Origin: Ottelia alismoides
Lineage: Eukaryota; Streptophyta; Magnoliopsida; Alismatales; Hydrocharitaceae
Assembly: GCA_037367405.1 (NCBI GenBank)
Contig: JAZKJV010010609.1
Span: forward strand, 124,001-188,000
Reading direction: 5' to 3'
DNA length: 64,000 bases
The translations under genes and the position numbers were made by a program. Of this stretch, positions 11,413 through 21,346 are shown piece by piece. The first letter of the stretch is position 1; the number at the start of each line of letters is the position of its first letter. A model generated the notes under the pieces. The model saw nothing but the letters and a program-made list of their open reading frames with translations. It had not been told where the DNA came from and searched no databases.

Positions 11413-12337
11413 TTGTTTACCTTTGATCCAATATCATGCAAGTTTGAGATTCATTTGATTTGGTCTCTTCTTTGTCCCAAGTTTTTCCTGGGATCTTCTA
11501 TGTATATGGCTTATTTTTCATCTTCTTGTAAGTTAGATTTAGAAGGATCGTTACAAGGAGTTGATGCAGAAAGGGTCGATGTTCCAAAATCTGAAGGGGA
11601 ATTGGACTTTGTTGCCAGCTTATGGCAAGAAGTCCTTAAAGAGCGTGAAGTTGGACCTAATAGAAGGTAGACTTTGGGTGGCTTGCCACCCAAGTTCTCA
11701 TCCTCTTCTGATTCCACTGGAGCATCTGCTTATTTGGGGATGAACTCAATGTATAACACTTCAACATCTCAGTCGGGGGTATCTGAGGCTGAGTTTAGAC
11801 AAATATCACATGCCATAAATTCACGGGTATCCACAATTGGTATCATGTTTTCTGGATTGCAAAATTTATCTTCTGGAATGGTCTCTTTGAAAGAGGATGT
11901 AAGTCATTTAAGGTATACCTTATACTCTAATTTATGTTTTAGTATATACATTGATTCATTTTTCTAATTATATTTGCAGTGAATGACTTATTTTTCTTCT
12001 TATAAATAATAGAACTACAATTCCAAAAGTTCACGAGGTGGAGGATGGGACCGAAGAGGAGGATGAAGAGGGGGACGGAGAGGAGGATGAAGACGAGGAT
12101 GAAGACGATGCCACCACATATAGAGTCTCCCTTCGCAAAGGGGTTGTAATCTCGGAACCTACAGAAAGTATAAAAGTACCCAAAAAACTGACAAAGACAA
12201 GAAGAACAAGGGGAAGGAAAAGGCAAACGAAGGTGTTTTTTCGATATGGAGGGAAAGAAAGGTTTAATGCAAAATATAAACTATGTAATGATACTTTATT
12301 GTCAGAATCTTGTAATGTTAAGAACTTTAGTGTCTAA
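11413..12337 (+). pseudogene. CACTA accessory (TNP1-like) protein, C-terminal exons
   Basis: An open frame (11674-11912) encodes a Ser-rich start, then AEFRQISHAINSRVST and a helical stretch ending KEDVSHLR. A GT donor at 11913 and AG acceptor at 12011-12012 define a 100-base intron; joining across it keeps the frame exactly (phase 2). The second exon (12013-12337) encodes a strongly acidic run of Glu/Asp then a basic tail (KKLTKTRRTRGRKRQ). The same plan, helix then acidic and basic tail, is seen in the other CACTA copies here. Upstream, 11413-11667 is in the same frame but separated by TAG at 11668-11670, so the gene is either broken or has another intron. The accessory role is inferred from context. 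Confidence 0.5.
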
Positions 12338-12650
12338 ATGTTAGTCATGAACTTGTAGTCTTTATGCACTTGAACTTGTAGCTTTATATTGTCCTGAACT
12401 TGTATCTAACTTTCTATTGTCTTCAACTAATAGCTATGTGTCTTGATCTTGTAGCTTTTTAACTTTTGCTTTGTATAGTCTTCAACTTGCAAATGTTAGT
12501 CATGTCTTGAATGTCTTGAATGTGTACCTTTCTATAGTCTTCAACTTGCATATTTGATTGTAACTACAGTTAACATGTTGATTATATTATACTATTTATT
12601 GGAGGATCTCAAGAAGCTTGGTTGATTATATTAGCTTATATTATACTACA
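12338..12650 (+). other. Probable 3' untranslated region of the CACTA gene
   Basis: No coding signal. The phrase (C/T)TTGAACTTGTAGCTTT or a variant (TCTTCAACTTGCA) recurs about eight times with irregular spacing. It follows the stop at 12335-12337 and precedes the subterminal repeats. Confidence 0.4.
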
Positions 12651-13178
12651 GGGGAGTCATATATACTATAGGTGGCTGCTGGTTATTTTTTTATCAGGAT
12701 TGCAGAGTTTGCGACTACTCGGCTACTATTTGGCTACCACTGTAGTAGCAAAATGGTAGTCATGTGATTGCACAAACAAAATCTGCTACGACATTGTGAC
12801 TAACTTACTTACTACAGTAGTAGTAAAGTAGTAGTAACATGGTCGTTATTGTAAATATAGTGGTGGTTAATTGATCTTTAGGTAGTCGTGAAAATTTATC
12901 CATGTAGTGGCAACGTAGTCGCAATATGGTGTTCCTTTAGTCAGAGTTTAATCGAAAGTTGACACTAAACTGTTACTACATAGCGACTACGTGCGATTAC
13001 ATTTTGCTACTACCTTACGACTAAGTTTTGGCCGTAGATATTTTGTGGCCATATTGGCCCGACTACACATTTTGCTACTAAATGTGGTTGCAACATGAGA
13101 TTATGACTATGTTGGCATCACAAAGCCACCACTTTACCACCATATTTGTGGTCGCAAAAACTGCATTTTCTTGTAGTG
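12650..13178 (+). repeat. CACTA subterminal repeats and right terminus
   Basis: The region carries many copies of GTAGTCGC / GCGACTAC-like and TTGCTACTA / TAGTAGCAAA-like motifs on both strands, as expected for transposase-binding subterminal repeats of CACTA elements. It ends with the terminal repeat (CACTACAAGAAAATGCAG read on the minus strand, 13161-13178). Confidence 0.8.
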
Positions 13179-13208
13179 TATTAGTTAGTTGTATTCTTTT
13201 TATAGTCC

Positions 13209-13836
13209 TATTGGAAATAAGACTATGTGGTTTTAACTGAGCTACATATAAAGGGATGGAGACTTTACCTCAACACCACCACAATAACAATGTAACCCCT
13301 AGAGAGGTGGAGAGAGAGAAGAAAGAGATGAAGGAGCGGGGGAACGGAGAGAGTTGTACTCGTACTAATTTATAATGATCTTTCTTCTCTGATGGCCGTG
13401 AGAGATGATCGACCACCATTATATCTGATTGTTCTTTTCTTCTTGTGTTTTCGTGAATGTGAAAAGGAACGAGCCGAAGCAAAAGCATAGACCCCTCTCG
13501 AATAATGACCATGGGCTTCTTAGTGGGAGAGATCAAAGAGGAAGAAGACTTTACTTCTCTAAGAGCGAACGACCCGGACTCTACCTATTCATGTTAAGAG
13601 CTCGGACGCTCAAGAACCCGAGGAGGTGAACTTGCATGCTCTAAAAACTAGAATCCAAGGAGGTGAGCTCGGACACTCTAAAAACTAGAATCCGAGGAGG
13701 TGAGCGAGTCACAACTTTTCTCCCGCTCATTGAGGAGATGAGCGCTCGTACCTCACTATTCTGAGGAGGTGGTTGATTGCGCATCCACATCTATATAAGG
13801 TTTGAGAGGAGACGATATCGGTTCGTGTTCCCAACA
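13209..13836 (+). repeat. Possible solo LTR remnant (Copia-type)
   Basis: The segment starts TATTGGAAATAAGACTATG, which resembles common TGTTGGAAAT Copia LTR starts, has TATATAAGG at about 13793 and ends GTGTTCCCAACA. It contains three tandem copies of a GAGGAGGTGA phrase between 13617 and 13705. No matching target duplication flanks it (AGTCC versus AGAAA), so the call is weak. No gene is visible in 13179-14002. Confidence 0.3.
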
Positions 13837-13999
13837 AGAAAAACTAGCACATGTAAAATGACAGGTGGGAGGGATATCATACTACAAAAAATGGTATATT
13901 CACATAAAATAGTAGCACCCATTCTATGGAAATACCTGATGCACCATAAAATATCACACATGATATTCTTGAACTATAAAATAGCACATGGGAGATATA

Positions 14000-14002
14000 T
14001 AA
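14000..14002. repeat. Target site duplication TAA (left)
   Basis: TAA precedes the terminal repeat at 14003 and is repeated at 15698-15700 after the other terminus. Three bases is the expected CACTA duplication. Confidence 0.75.
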
Positions 14003-14039
14003 CACTACAAAAAAAGGCGGGATTAGCGTGCACGGCTCT

Positions 14040-14300
14040 GCGTGCACCTGGCGATCACATGTGCTCGCTCCTTAATGGGCGAGCACACTAAGAGCACATG
14101 TGCTCGCCCATGAGGGTAGCTGTTTTGAAATTTACGGAGAGGTGCAGTTACCAGTTTTGAAGAGCACATGTGCTCGCCCATGTGCTCGCTAGAATGTGCT
14201 CGCCCACTTGAATTTCCTTGAGCGGATAATTTTAGCGCCTGGAAATTTTGGGCGAGCACCTGGCGACAGCCTGACGAGCACGTAAGTGTGCTCGCCCAGG
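14040..14300 (+). repeat. Palindromic subterminal repeats, left side
   Basis: The 14-bp palindrome GAGCACATGTGCTC and half-copies (TGTGCTCGCC, GGCGAGCAC, GCGTGCAC) occur about eight to ten times. The mirrored cluster is at about 15420-15665. These are probable transposase-binding sites; unlike most CACTA motifs they are themselves palindromic. Confidence 0.75.
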
Positions 14301-14950
14301 CCCATAAACAGAACCTGCGCGGCTCTTCTTCCTCATTTCTCACGCAAGCCTCTCCCATTTTCTCCCCTCCGGCGACCAGCCAGCCCTCCGCCCCGACCGC
14401 GACGCCCCTCGTTTTCGTGTTTTGAGTAGATCTACATCTACCACTCAGTATAATCCTTAATCATTTCTCTTTTTATTTGATTTCATTACCTATTTGTATT
14501 GTTTGGATAGATTAGGGTTTAAATTTTTTGTTGAATGTAGTGTATTATTTTGATAGTTTATATGTGTTTTACATGTTAAGGATAATAGTAGATCACTATA
14601 GTATTGTCATTTCGAATTTGATTGTCTAAATAATATGTATAATTGTATGCCCTGTAGGTGTTCGATAAAATGCCTCAACCAACATTATGTTTAAATTTTG
14701 TAAATTTTAATTGACAAAATGCTTGTATGATTAGTTAAGATTAGTTATGTTCAAAAAAGATTAGTTACTCAACTTTTATAATGCCTCGGAATAATGTAGA
14801 TAAAATGCCTCAACAAACATTACGTTCAAAAAAGATTAGTTATGAAATTTGTGAATAACTTTAGTTACTCAACTTCAATAATGTAGATATTAGATATTAT
14901 GAACATTCAAAATGCATGTAATAGATAAATATCTTCCATATATAATATAG

Positions 14951-15125
14951 GTCGCAAGGGCGTGCATCTCAACCTGAAGAGATTGAATCTGATAACGAAG
15001 AGGAGGAGGAGAATGGCCCTGAAGAAGAGGCACGCATGTATGCAAGGTTCAAAGAAAAGGAGAAAGAAAAAAAGAAATCAAAGCAGGGTTTAGTGTCCAA
15101 ATTTTTTAGATCAAAGAAGAAGTAA
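14951..15125 (+). pseudogene. Last exon of an acidic/basic CACTA accessory protein
   Basis: After an AG acceptor (14949-14950) an open frame encodes an acidic block (EEIESDNEEEEENGPEEE), a Lys-rich helix (FKEKEKEKKKSKQ) and ends SKFFRSKKK followed by TAA at 15123-15125. The organisation matches the tail exon at 12013-12337. An upstream exon with an ATG was not found; 14310-14425 could be a 5' untranslated exon. The remaining A/T-rich DNA between 14430 and 14950 would be intron. I do not assign a molecular function. Confidence 0.4.
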
Positions 15126-15358
15126 ATTTTTGGTGGTTTGGACCTGTATTTTTTTAAAACTTTTAGAACATCTTTTAATTTATATGAACTTTGTTGGCGT
15201 TGACTTGTTTGTAATATTTAGATATTAAATTAGATTGTTTATTTCTGAATTCATGTATATTGCGTTCCTTTAAATTCTTAGTGCTAGATATCTTACTCTA
15301 CGAACTGCTATAATATATATATCCTTAGGGAGATACCTGCAGTGGTTTATTGGCAGGG

Positions 15359-15402
15359 TATACAGGTTCGACGGGGCGTCAAAACCCCGTCGAACCTGTA
15401 TA
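15359..15402 (+). repeat. Perfect 18-bp hairpin with 8-nt loop
   Basis: TATACAGGTTCGACGGGG (15359-15376) is followed by an 8-base loop and the exact reverse complement (15385-15402). It lies inside the small CACTA element, about 10 bases from no other motif, and is not part of the terminal or GAGCACATGTGCTC repeats. Confidence 0.9.
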
Positions 15403-15419
15403 TTTTTTCCTGGAAATCA

Positions 15420-15665
15420 CTTTGGGCGAGCACATGTGCTCGCCCGGTGCTCCGTGTGTAATCGCAAAATATAGAGAAGGCGATCACACCGGCGAGCACA
15501 TATGTGCCCGCCATGGAGAGGGCGAGCACATAGCGTCCCATGGTGCTCACCCACCAGCCGTGGCGACTCTCAGATAAGTGAGCACGCCCTTCACGAGCAC
15601 ATGTGCTCGCCCACTCGTCGGGCGTGCACATGGCGTGCACCAGGCGTGCACAAAACGAGCTTTTA
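15420..15665 (+). repeat. Palindromic subterminal repeats, right side
   Basis: Mirror of the left cluster: full palindromes at about 15426-15445 and 15595-15613 and half-copies including three GGCGTGCAC units at 15620-15650. Confidence 0.75.
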
Positions 15666-15697
15666 TGTGCACGCCAATCCCGCCTTTTTTTGTAGTG

Positions 15698-15700
15698 TAA
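15698..15700. repeat. Target site duplication TAA (right)
   Basis: Matches TAA at 14000-14002. Confidence 0.75.
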
Positions 15701-15703
15701 GTA

Positions 15704-16053
15704 TGGTTTAACGGGGCTATCCATATTTTTTATTTCTTAAGGTATTTTGTAAAAATACATGGGGGATTTAGATCACTATATGGCACCTTGTACTCATTCA
15801 AATTTCGACTCAAGTCGAGATTCTTATCCCATCCATCAAGTCTATCAAATTTTAATGGTCTCAGCATTGTTGAATTGACCCCTCATAGATGGATGGGTCA
15901 AAAATGCATGTTTTTCTATGAAATTTGAATGACAATGTATTCCCTTCTAGCAGACTAAATCTCCCAGATAATTTCAAAAATTACATTAAAAATAAGAAAA
16001 ATAAACGTAGAGGTAGCCAAGATGGCTCCCGTTGGGGGTAGCCCATTAAACCA
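15704..16053. mobile_element. MITE-like element, 350 bp
   Basis: Ends are inverted: TGGTTTAACGGGGCTATCC at the left and GGTAGCCCATTAAACCA at the right (TGGTTTAATGGGCTACC when reversed). Flanks TGTAAGTA (15696-15703) and TATAAGTA (16054-16061) fit an 8-bp target duplication with one mismatch, as in hAT-type MITEs. If so, the insertion target included the last two bases of the neighbouring CACTA element, so the MITE came later. No coding capacity. Confidence 0.5.
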
Positions 16054-16061
16054 TATAAGTA

Positions 16062-18210
16062 AAGTACCATGAAAAAGTGGCATGTTCACCGTAAAAAATA
16101 TCACATATTATAAATAGTATGCGTGAGGAAGATAAGCATCATGTAGCCAAAAGCTAATATGTTGATCATTAAAAAGTAGCCATCATGCTTTTATTTTACC
16201 CTAAAGGGACATTTGGTTCGGGAATAAGCAGGAAAACAAGTGAAGAATAAGCTGGAATAAACAATATTCATGTTTAGTTGGATGGACAAGAATAAGGGAA
16301 ATAAGGTGGAATAAAGATAGATAAGTATTATTCTTTGTTCGGTTGGCATATAAGGGATAAAGAATAAGGATTATAAGTTAGTGGAAAAGGGGGAATAAGG
16401 GAAGAGGTGAAGGGAAATAAAGGAGTAGATAATGAGGAATAAGTGAAGATGGGAATAAAGGAAGTGGAATAAGGAAGTGGATAATGAGAAATAAGAGAAG
16501 AAAGAAATAAAAACTTATTTTGATCCCACAAAAAGTGATAGGTGTAATTCCAAAATATCAATGTGAGAGGAGAGTGACGATGGTAATGGTGGTGAATACA
16601 TGTTGAGAGGAGAGTGACGAGGGTAATGGTGGTGAATACATGTGAAGAAATAAACATCTATATATATATACCACGTCAAACAACACTTTAGAGAAAAATG
16701 TTTTTGCATAAATATAGATAGCAACGTATGAGTTGATGGTCTACATAGGCCATCACAAGAGATTGCAGAACCTTTTGGACGCCATTATGGACGTGAGAAA
16801 AACCAGTTTCCTTGCTTAAAAGCATTATAAATACTAACATTGACAACACCTAGTGCACGTGCATCGCATTCAAGTCAACACTTTTAGATGGAAGATTAGG
16901 AGCCGTTCAATAACGATCTGGAACGCGTTTAGATATATTTTACCATATGGTGGATACAACTTGGAAGCGGACATTCCTTCCTGAACCGTGCGATGTCTCG
17001 GGCAGAGGACGATGGAGAACGATTTCTGACCGTTGGATGGGGAGTTGACGGCATAGATGCGTGTGCCCCTCCCGTTTCGTGGAGGGCACCCTTACTTGGG
17101 TTGGGACAAGCAAGTGGCGATCTCTTTCCAGCTCTCCGTGTCATCATGGTCTGCATGTGAAGATGCCCATCTAACTAAGGACCACCCAATGTGACGGGCA
17201 GTGCTGTGTTGTCCTCTTACCGAAATGTACCCTCCCTTGCTCCTTCCCACGTCCGGTCTCTGTTTGATTTAACTTAACACGTATTTAAATGCGAACAAAA
17301 TCATAAATAAATAATTACTTTGTTAAGATACGTCATGATAGCATTGACGCTCGTCCAGCTCAGCTTTGTGGTCTCCTCCTCTGCATGTTCCCGTTCCCGC
17401 CTCCGGTCCCACGCCGTTATTATCCTAAACAGTTCCTGAACTTCACATGGCGCGCTCTAACTATACTATATACCCATTTATTCAAAAAAATTCTCCAACA
17501 AAAATACAGGTTAACCCCCTTCGTATAAATTACCCTCGAAAAGTTATATCAAAAACGAATTCAATTGTGCCCGTTTCCTTTCCCCATGGCTTTGTAAGAA
17601 ACTAAACCAAACTATTGTTACGGGACAAAGCCAGAAATTCGAAGCGTTGAGGGGGAGCCCAAGCGCATTTTTAGCATCACTTCTTGTTTGGGACTATTTT
17701 AACATACTACCTTATACTATTTAATATTATACCAACACTCTTGCCAAAACGCAACCGTCAACTTCTCTATTTCACAAAAATGCATACCTGTCTTACATGA
17801 AAAAAATGAGAATTTTTACACCACGACTCCTGTAAAATTTATAAATTACCTTCTCACCATCGCATTCATCGTAATTATCACATGAGCCGTATAAACTTAC
17901 TTTGCTTAACACCACAACCAATACCTTCAATTTAATTCTTTTTGAGTCAACTCCTTGAGCTAATTTTGAGTTAATGATAATCTAATGATGGATATAAGCT
18001 TCCCTATCTCCTTTCTTCTCCTCTTAGCTCTTCTTGCTCTTTGTGTGAAAGGAGGGGGCAACAACACGGGGGAGCGAAAAAGGAGAAGCGAGTGGTGTTG
18101 TCAACACATGAGAGGGTAACTGGTGGCGGTGGAGACTTTGGGGAGGGAAGAGGGGAGAGGCAGCATCGATACTGAGGAGCGCAAGAAGCACGGATTCCTC
18201 TCGGAACGCG
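16062..18210. other. Unassigned relic DNA
   Basis: No gene, RNA or full element recognised. 16220-16510 is purine-rich with many GGAATAAGG-like phrases and may be an old MITE (GGGACATTTGGTTCGGGAAT at 16206). 16564-16643 is a tandem duplication. 16740-17160 and 17300-18000 show no protein similarity I can recognise. Short open frames on the minus strand (for example 16328-16657) are the reverse of the low-complexity purine tract. Confidence 0.5.
16564..16643. repeat. Tandem duplication, two 40-bp units
   Basis: GAGAGGAGAGTGACG..GGTAATGGTGGTGAATACATGT is repeated with a 40-base period and one or two differences. Confidence 0.85.
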
Positions 18211-18757
18211 CACTACAACCTGGAATACAACAGGTGACGGGCGTGAACCGTCCCGTTTGAGAAGATGCTCGTCCCATATGATCAAATGTGATGGTCATTT
18301 GCCCGTCCCATTTGGTATTGTCCCATTTGCTAGGATGGGATGAAAAGAACACTTGTCCCATTACGAAGTGCATACGGGATGGTCAAGCCCATCCCTTTTG
18401 GTTGCTTCCCAAAGGACAAAAGAGGACTTCAGGAGACAACTCAAGACAATCCCATACATAATCCCTTGGGATGGTCGTGACAGTCTCATATATACGTCAT
18501 ATGTGTAATGGTCGCGCCCGTCACATATATTGCTAGCCTATTGGGATGGGCATGACCGTCCCAACTTGGTCGAGGTTGAGGCGACCACAACTGTCGCATA
18601 AAGCTTTCTTTCCCATCTTAGGAGTGCGACTGGGACGGTAGCACCCATCACATAAAGCTTTATTTGCCTGTCTCAGTAGTGCGACTGAGCTTATCATAGA
18701 CAAGAGGGGACGTGCATGACTGTCCCCTATAATCTTCTACAGCCATCCCATTAATGT
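18211..18757 (-). repeat. CACTA terminus and subterminal repeats
   Basis: CACTACAACCTGG starts the element. Then variants of GGGATGGTC(G/A)TGACCGTCCC and AAGCTTT recur about ten times. The upstream flank is CGGAACGCG; no duplication can be tested because the other end is missing. Confidence 0.7.
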
Positions 18758-18762
18758 CTCTT
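18758..18762. repeat. Copia target site duplication CTCTT (left)
   Basis: Identical to 29222-29226 beyond the other LTR. Confidence 0.85.
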
Positions 18763-21332
18763 TGTTGGACATGTGAGCCCACGGAGAGCCATTATGCAAT
18801 AAATGTTATTGCGAATATCATCCCCTGATCTGAAATAAAGAATAGATAATTTGCATAAGAGGTCCCTTAGTACAATTAGGGTTATGTACTATGCCCATCT
18901 TGATGATCATACAACTATTGATTCAAATATTGAATCATAGAGGCTGATGCTTGGACGAACATCTAAAGAGTTAGATTGAGGACTCATCAAGCACCGTCAA
19001 ATGATTGTTGAGAGATGATCTCCAATCTTAGTAGGAGATGTCAATCCTTTCTCATTTAGGCTGATATCTGATCGACTTCTTGATGCAGGTCCTCTCCATG
19101 AGAATAGAGATTCAGAGGTGTCAGATTAGTTAGGTCAAAGAGTTGACTTAACGAGATCGAGATAACCAAAGTCCTATGTCATATGCTGTCAAGATATAGG
19201 CAAGCATCGTCTGACCGGAGACAGATATGTTATTATATGTCTGAGAATGTACATTTGGCAGACCAATAGGTTTATGACCTAATCAAGGTCTATACACCGA
19301 CGCGCTGGTGTGCATATAGGGACATATGAGTAATACGATCTCTCAAAGGGATCATACATGTTCATTACTGAACCGGAAGACATGAGCTCACTCATGAGAT
19401 ATTGGGAAGATTAAATTCCATTCACGATCGTCTCGCTTCGGAAGCTTGACTGAATTTGTAGGTTTGATATATACTTTTGGAAAGTATATGATCAACACCT
19501 GGGTATGATATATGCTTTTGGAAAGCATGTGATCAATACCAACTCCCAATAGTCAAATGAGAAACTTGATGATAAAACTCTGAAGTAGATAGTATAAAAT
19601 TGATCTTATACTTCAGGTTTATTCTGGGTCTTCCACTATGCAGGATGTACATGTATTGGGAATACCTGAGGGTGATGTGATCGTAAACGATTGTATAACC
19701 ATGATGCTTCCATTCCTAGGGAGTGTTGAAACGGGTTTGGATTTTAGTGACTCCTCTCAGTAGAGAAGTAATCTGATCTTGGTCCAAATAATAGATATTG
19801 ATTTGAATGTGATTCAGATGCATTGAGAAGATTAGATTTGTGGTCTTGATTTAATCAAGCATCATGAGAGGTCCGCAAGATCTAGATTTGAGATGTGATC
19901 TCAATATCCAAGTCACTATACATGGAACAATACAATCGCACTGTCCTTTCTCCAAGTATCCGCAGAAAAAGCACATTATCCTTGAATAAGTTCATGGATA
20001 ATTTCATTGTTGATATATGTATCCGAGCATTGAGAAATAGATAATTAAATGTGATTTAATTATCATGAATAATATGAATTTGATTCATATTATTAGGAGA
20101 GTTATCTAAGATAATTAAATGTTAATTAATTATCAAAGATATGATAATGTGAATGTGATTCAAATTATTTGGCACATGAGAATTGAGATCCAAGATGATT
20201 AAATGTGATTTAATTATCATGGATAAGAATAATATGGATAGAACTATCCATATTATTCAAGCATATTATAAATGTGATTTATAATATATTAAAGAGAGCA
20301 TATTGTGATTTATATTTGTTAATTAATTATTGATGTGAATTTGATTCACAATGGATGATTAATTAAAAATATAATTTACATTTTGTTTTGGGATGTGAAT
20401 GTGATTCACATTTTTCCAATGACATGATTGCAATATTACAAGATAATTATGAATTATTTTTGTGAAATAATTTACAACAAATATTGTTGTAAATCTTGAA
20501 GATCTCATGAGATAATGAGATCTCATGAGTTTTTTAGGAGATAGACTCATTCTATCTCATTATCTCTAAGACCAGTCAAAGTGATTTAAATTGGGATTAA
20601 TTATGTTGATTTATCAATATAAAATTAATTCAAATTAAATCAATTGTTGTTGTATTTTTACAACAACATCTTAGCCATTGAAAGAAATACAAATCAATCT
20701 TAACTATTGATTGTGTGTTGTCTATGGATTGAGATCCATAGACTCCCAAAACCCTATATAAGAAGAGGAACCCCTTGTTCTTTGATACAAGATAACGAAT
20801 GCTCTCTTTCTGTCTTTTTATCCACACACCAAGTCTCTCTCTCTCTCTCTTATAATGGTCGTCCACCTTGAAGCCATTGTGAGAGCCATCATCGATGCAA
20901 TATCGTCATTATGCTGTCGGATCATCTACTCGTGGATCTCCATCTCCTTCGGTGCATTTCACTCGTGAAGAGGATGTTGCATCTCGTGTGATGAGATCAG
21001 TAGATTCGCCGCTTGGATCATCAACATGGATTGCGAGGAACACACGATTCATCCCTGCGCTCGCAAGCATCTCCTCCGTTGGATCGGACTTGAGACAAGA
21101 GGTCTCTTGGTTTAGAGACTCGATCGCAACCATGCTTCAAGAGGTAAACCTTATATCTAATTGTGGTTTATATGAAACGATCCGAGAAAAGTTCCTTGAT
21201 CATGTGTTTTCATCATTTAAAATTTTTAAATTCTGCTGCCCGGAGCAACTAGTGAGACTAGTCGCTCACGATCACATTCGATGCGATCCACACGCTTACG
21301 TGATGCTCTTGAGGATATCTCCATATCCTTCA
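18763..21332 (+). repeat. 5' LTR of Copia 1 (2570 bp)
   Basis: It starts TGTTGGAC and ends CCTTCA, directly before the primer site. It is long for a Copia LTR. AT-rich U3 contains a series of TTAAATGTGATTTAATTATC repeats at about 20040-20380. A TATA box is at 20755-20762. The 3' portion carries a chance frame at 20895-21413 that runs on past the LTR, not a gene. Confidence 0.93.
20755..20762 (+). promoter_or_regulatory. TATA box of Copia 1 5' LTR
   Basis: TATATAAG follows the AT-rich U3 and precedes a purine-rich start. The same octamer is at 28644-28651 in the 3' LTR. Confidence 0.6.
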
Positions 21333-21334
21333 AG

Positions 21335-21346
21335 TGGTATCAGAGC
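21335..21346 (+). other. Primer binding site (tRNA-iMet), Copia 1
   Basis: TGGTATCAGAGC, two bases after the 5' LTR, is the standard plant Copia primer site complementary to initiator methionine tRNA. Confidence 0.93.

Larger units (their letters stand above)
10152..13178 (+). mobile_element. 3' part of a plus-strand CACTA (En/Spm) transposon
   Basis: The right end is well defined: the sequence ends TTTTCTTGTAGTG at 13178, the reverse complement of the classic CACTACAAGAAAA terminus. Before it lies a subterminal region full of short motifs, and before that two exons of an accessory protein. No left terminus is in the window, so the Athila-like element at 1-10151 may have inserted inside this transposon; that is inference. 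The stretch 10152-11412 has no recognised gene. It contains a 23-bp direct repeat (11120-11142 and 11224-11246) that I cannot explain. Confidence 0.72.
14003..15697 (+). mobile_element. Complete small non-autonomous CACTA transposon (1695 bp)
   Basis: Both ends are present. The left end starts CACTACAAAAAAAGGCGGGA and its reverse complement closes the element at 15697; the inverted repeats run 31 bp with one mismatch (A/G at position 23). TAA is duplicated on both sides. Subterminal regions (about 14040-14300 and 15420-15665) hold many copies of GGCGAGCACATGTGCTCGCC in whole or half form. No transposase is encoded, so it would need one from another element. Inside are a GC-rich leader-like stretch (14310-14420), one clear exon (14951-15125) and a perfect hairpin (15359-15402). 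Confidence 0.88.

Noticed and set aside
13879..13900. Another CACTA terminus at TACTACAAAAAATGG
   Set aside because: It lacks the initial CA, has no subterminal repeats of its own and no inverted partner was found.
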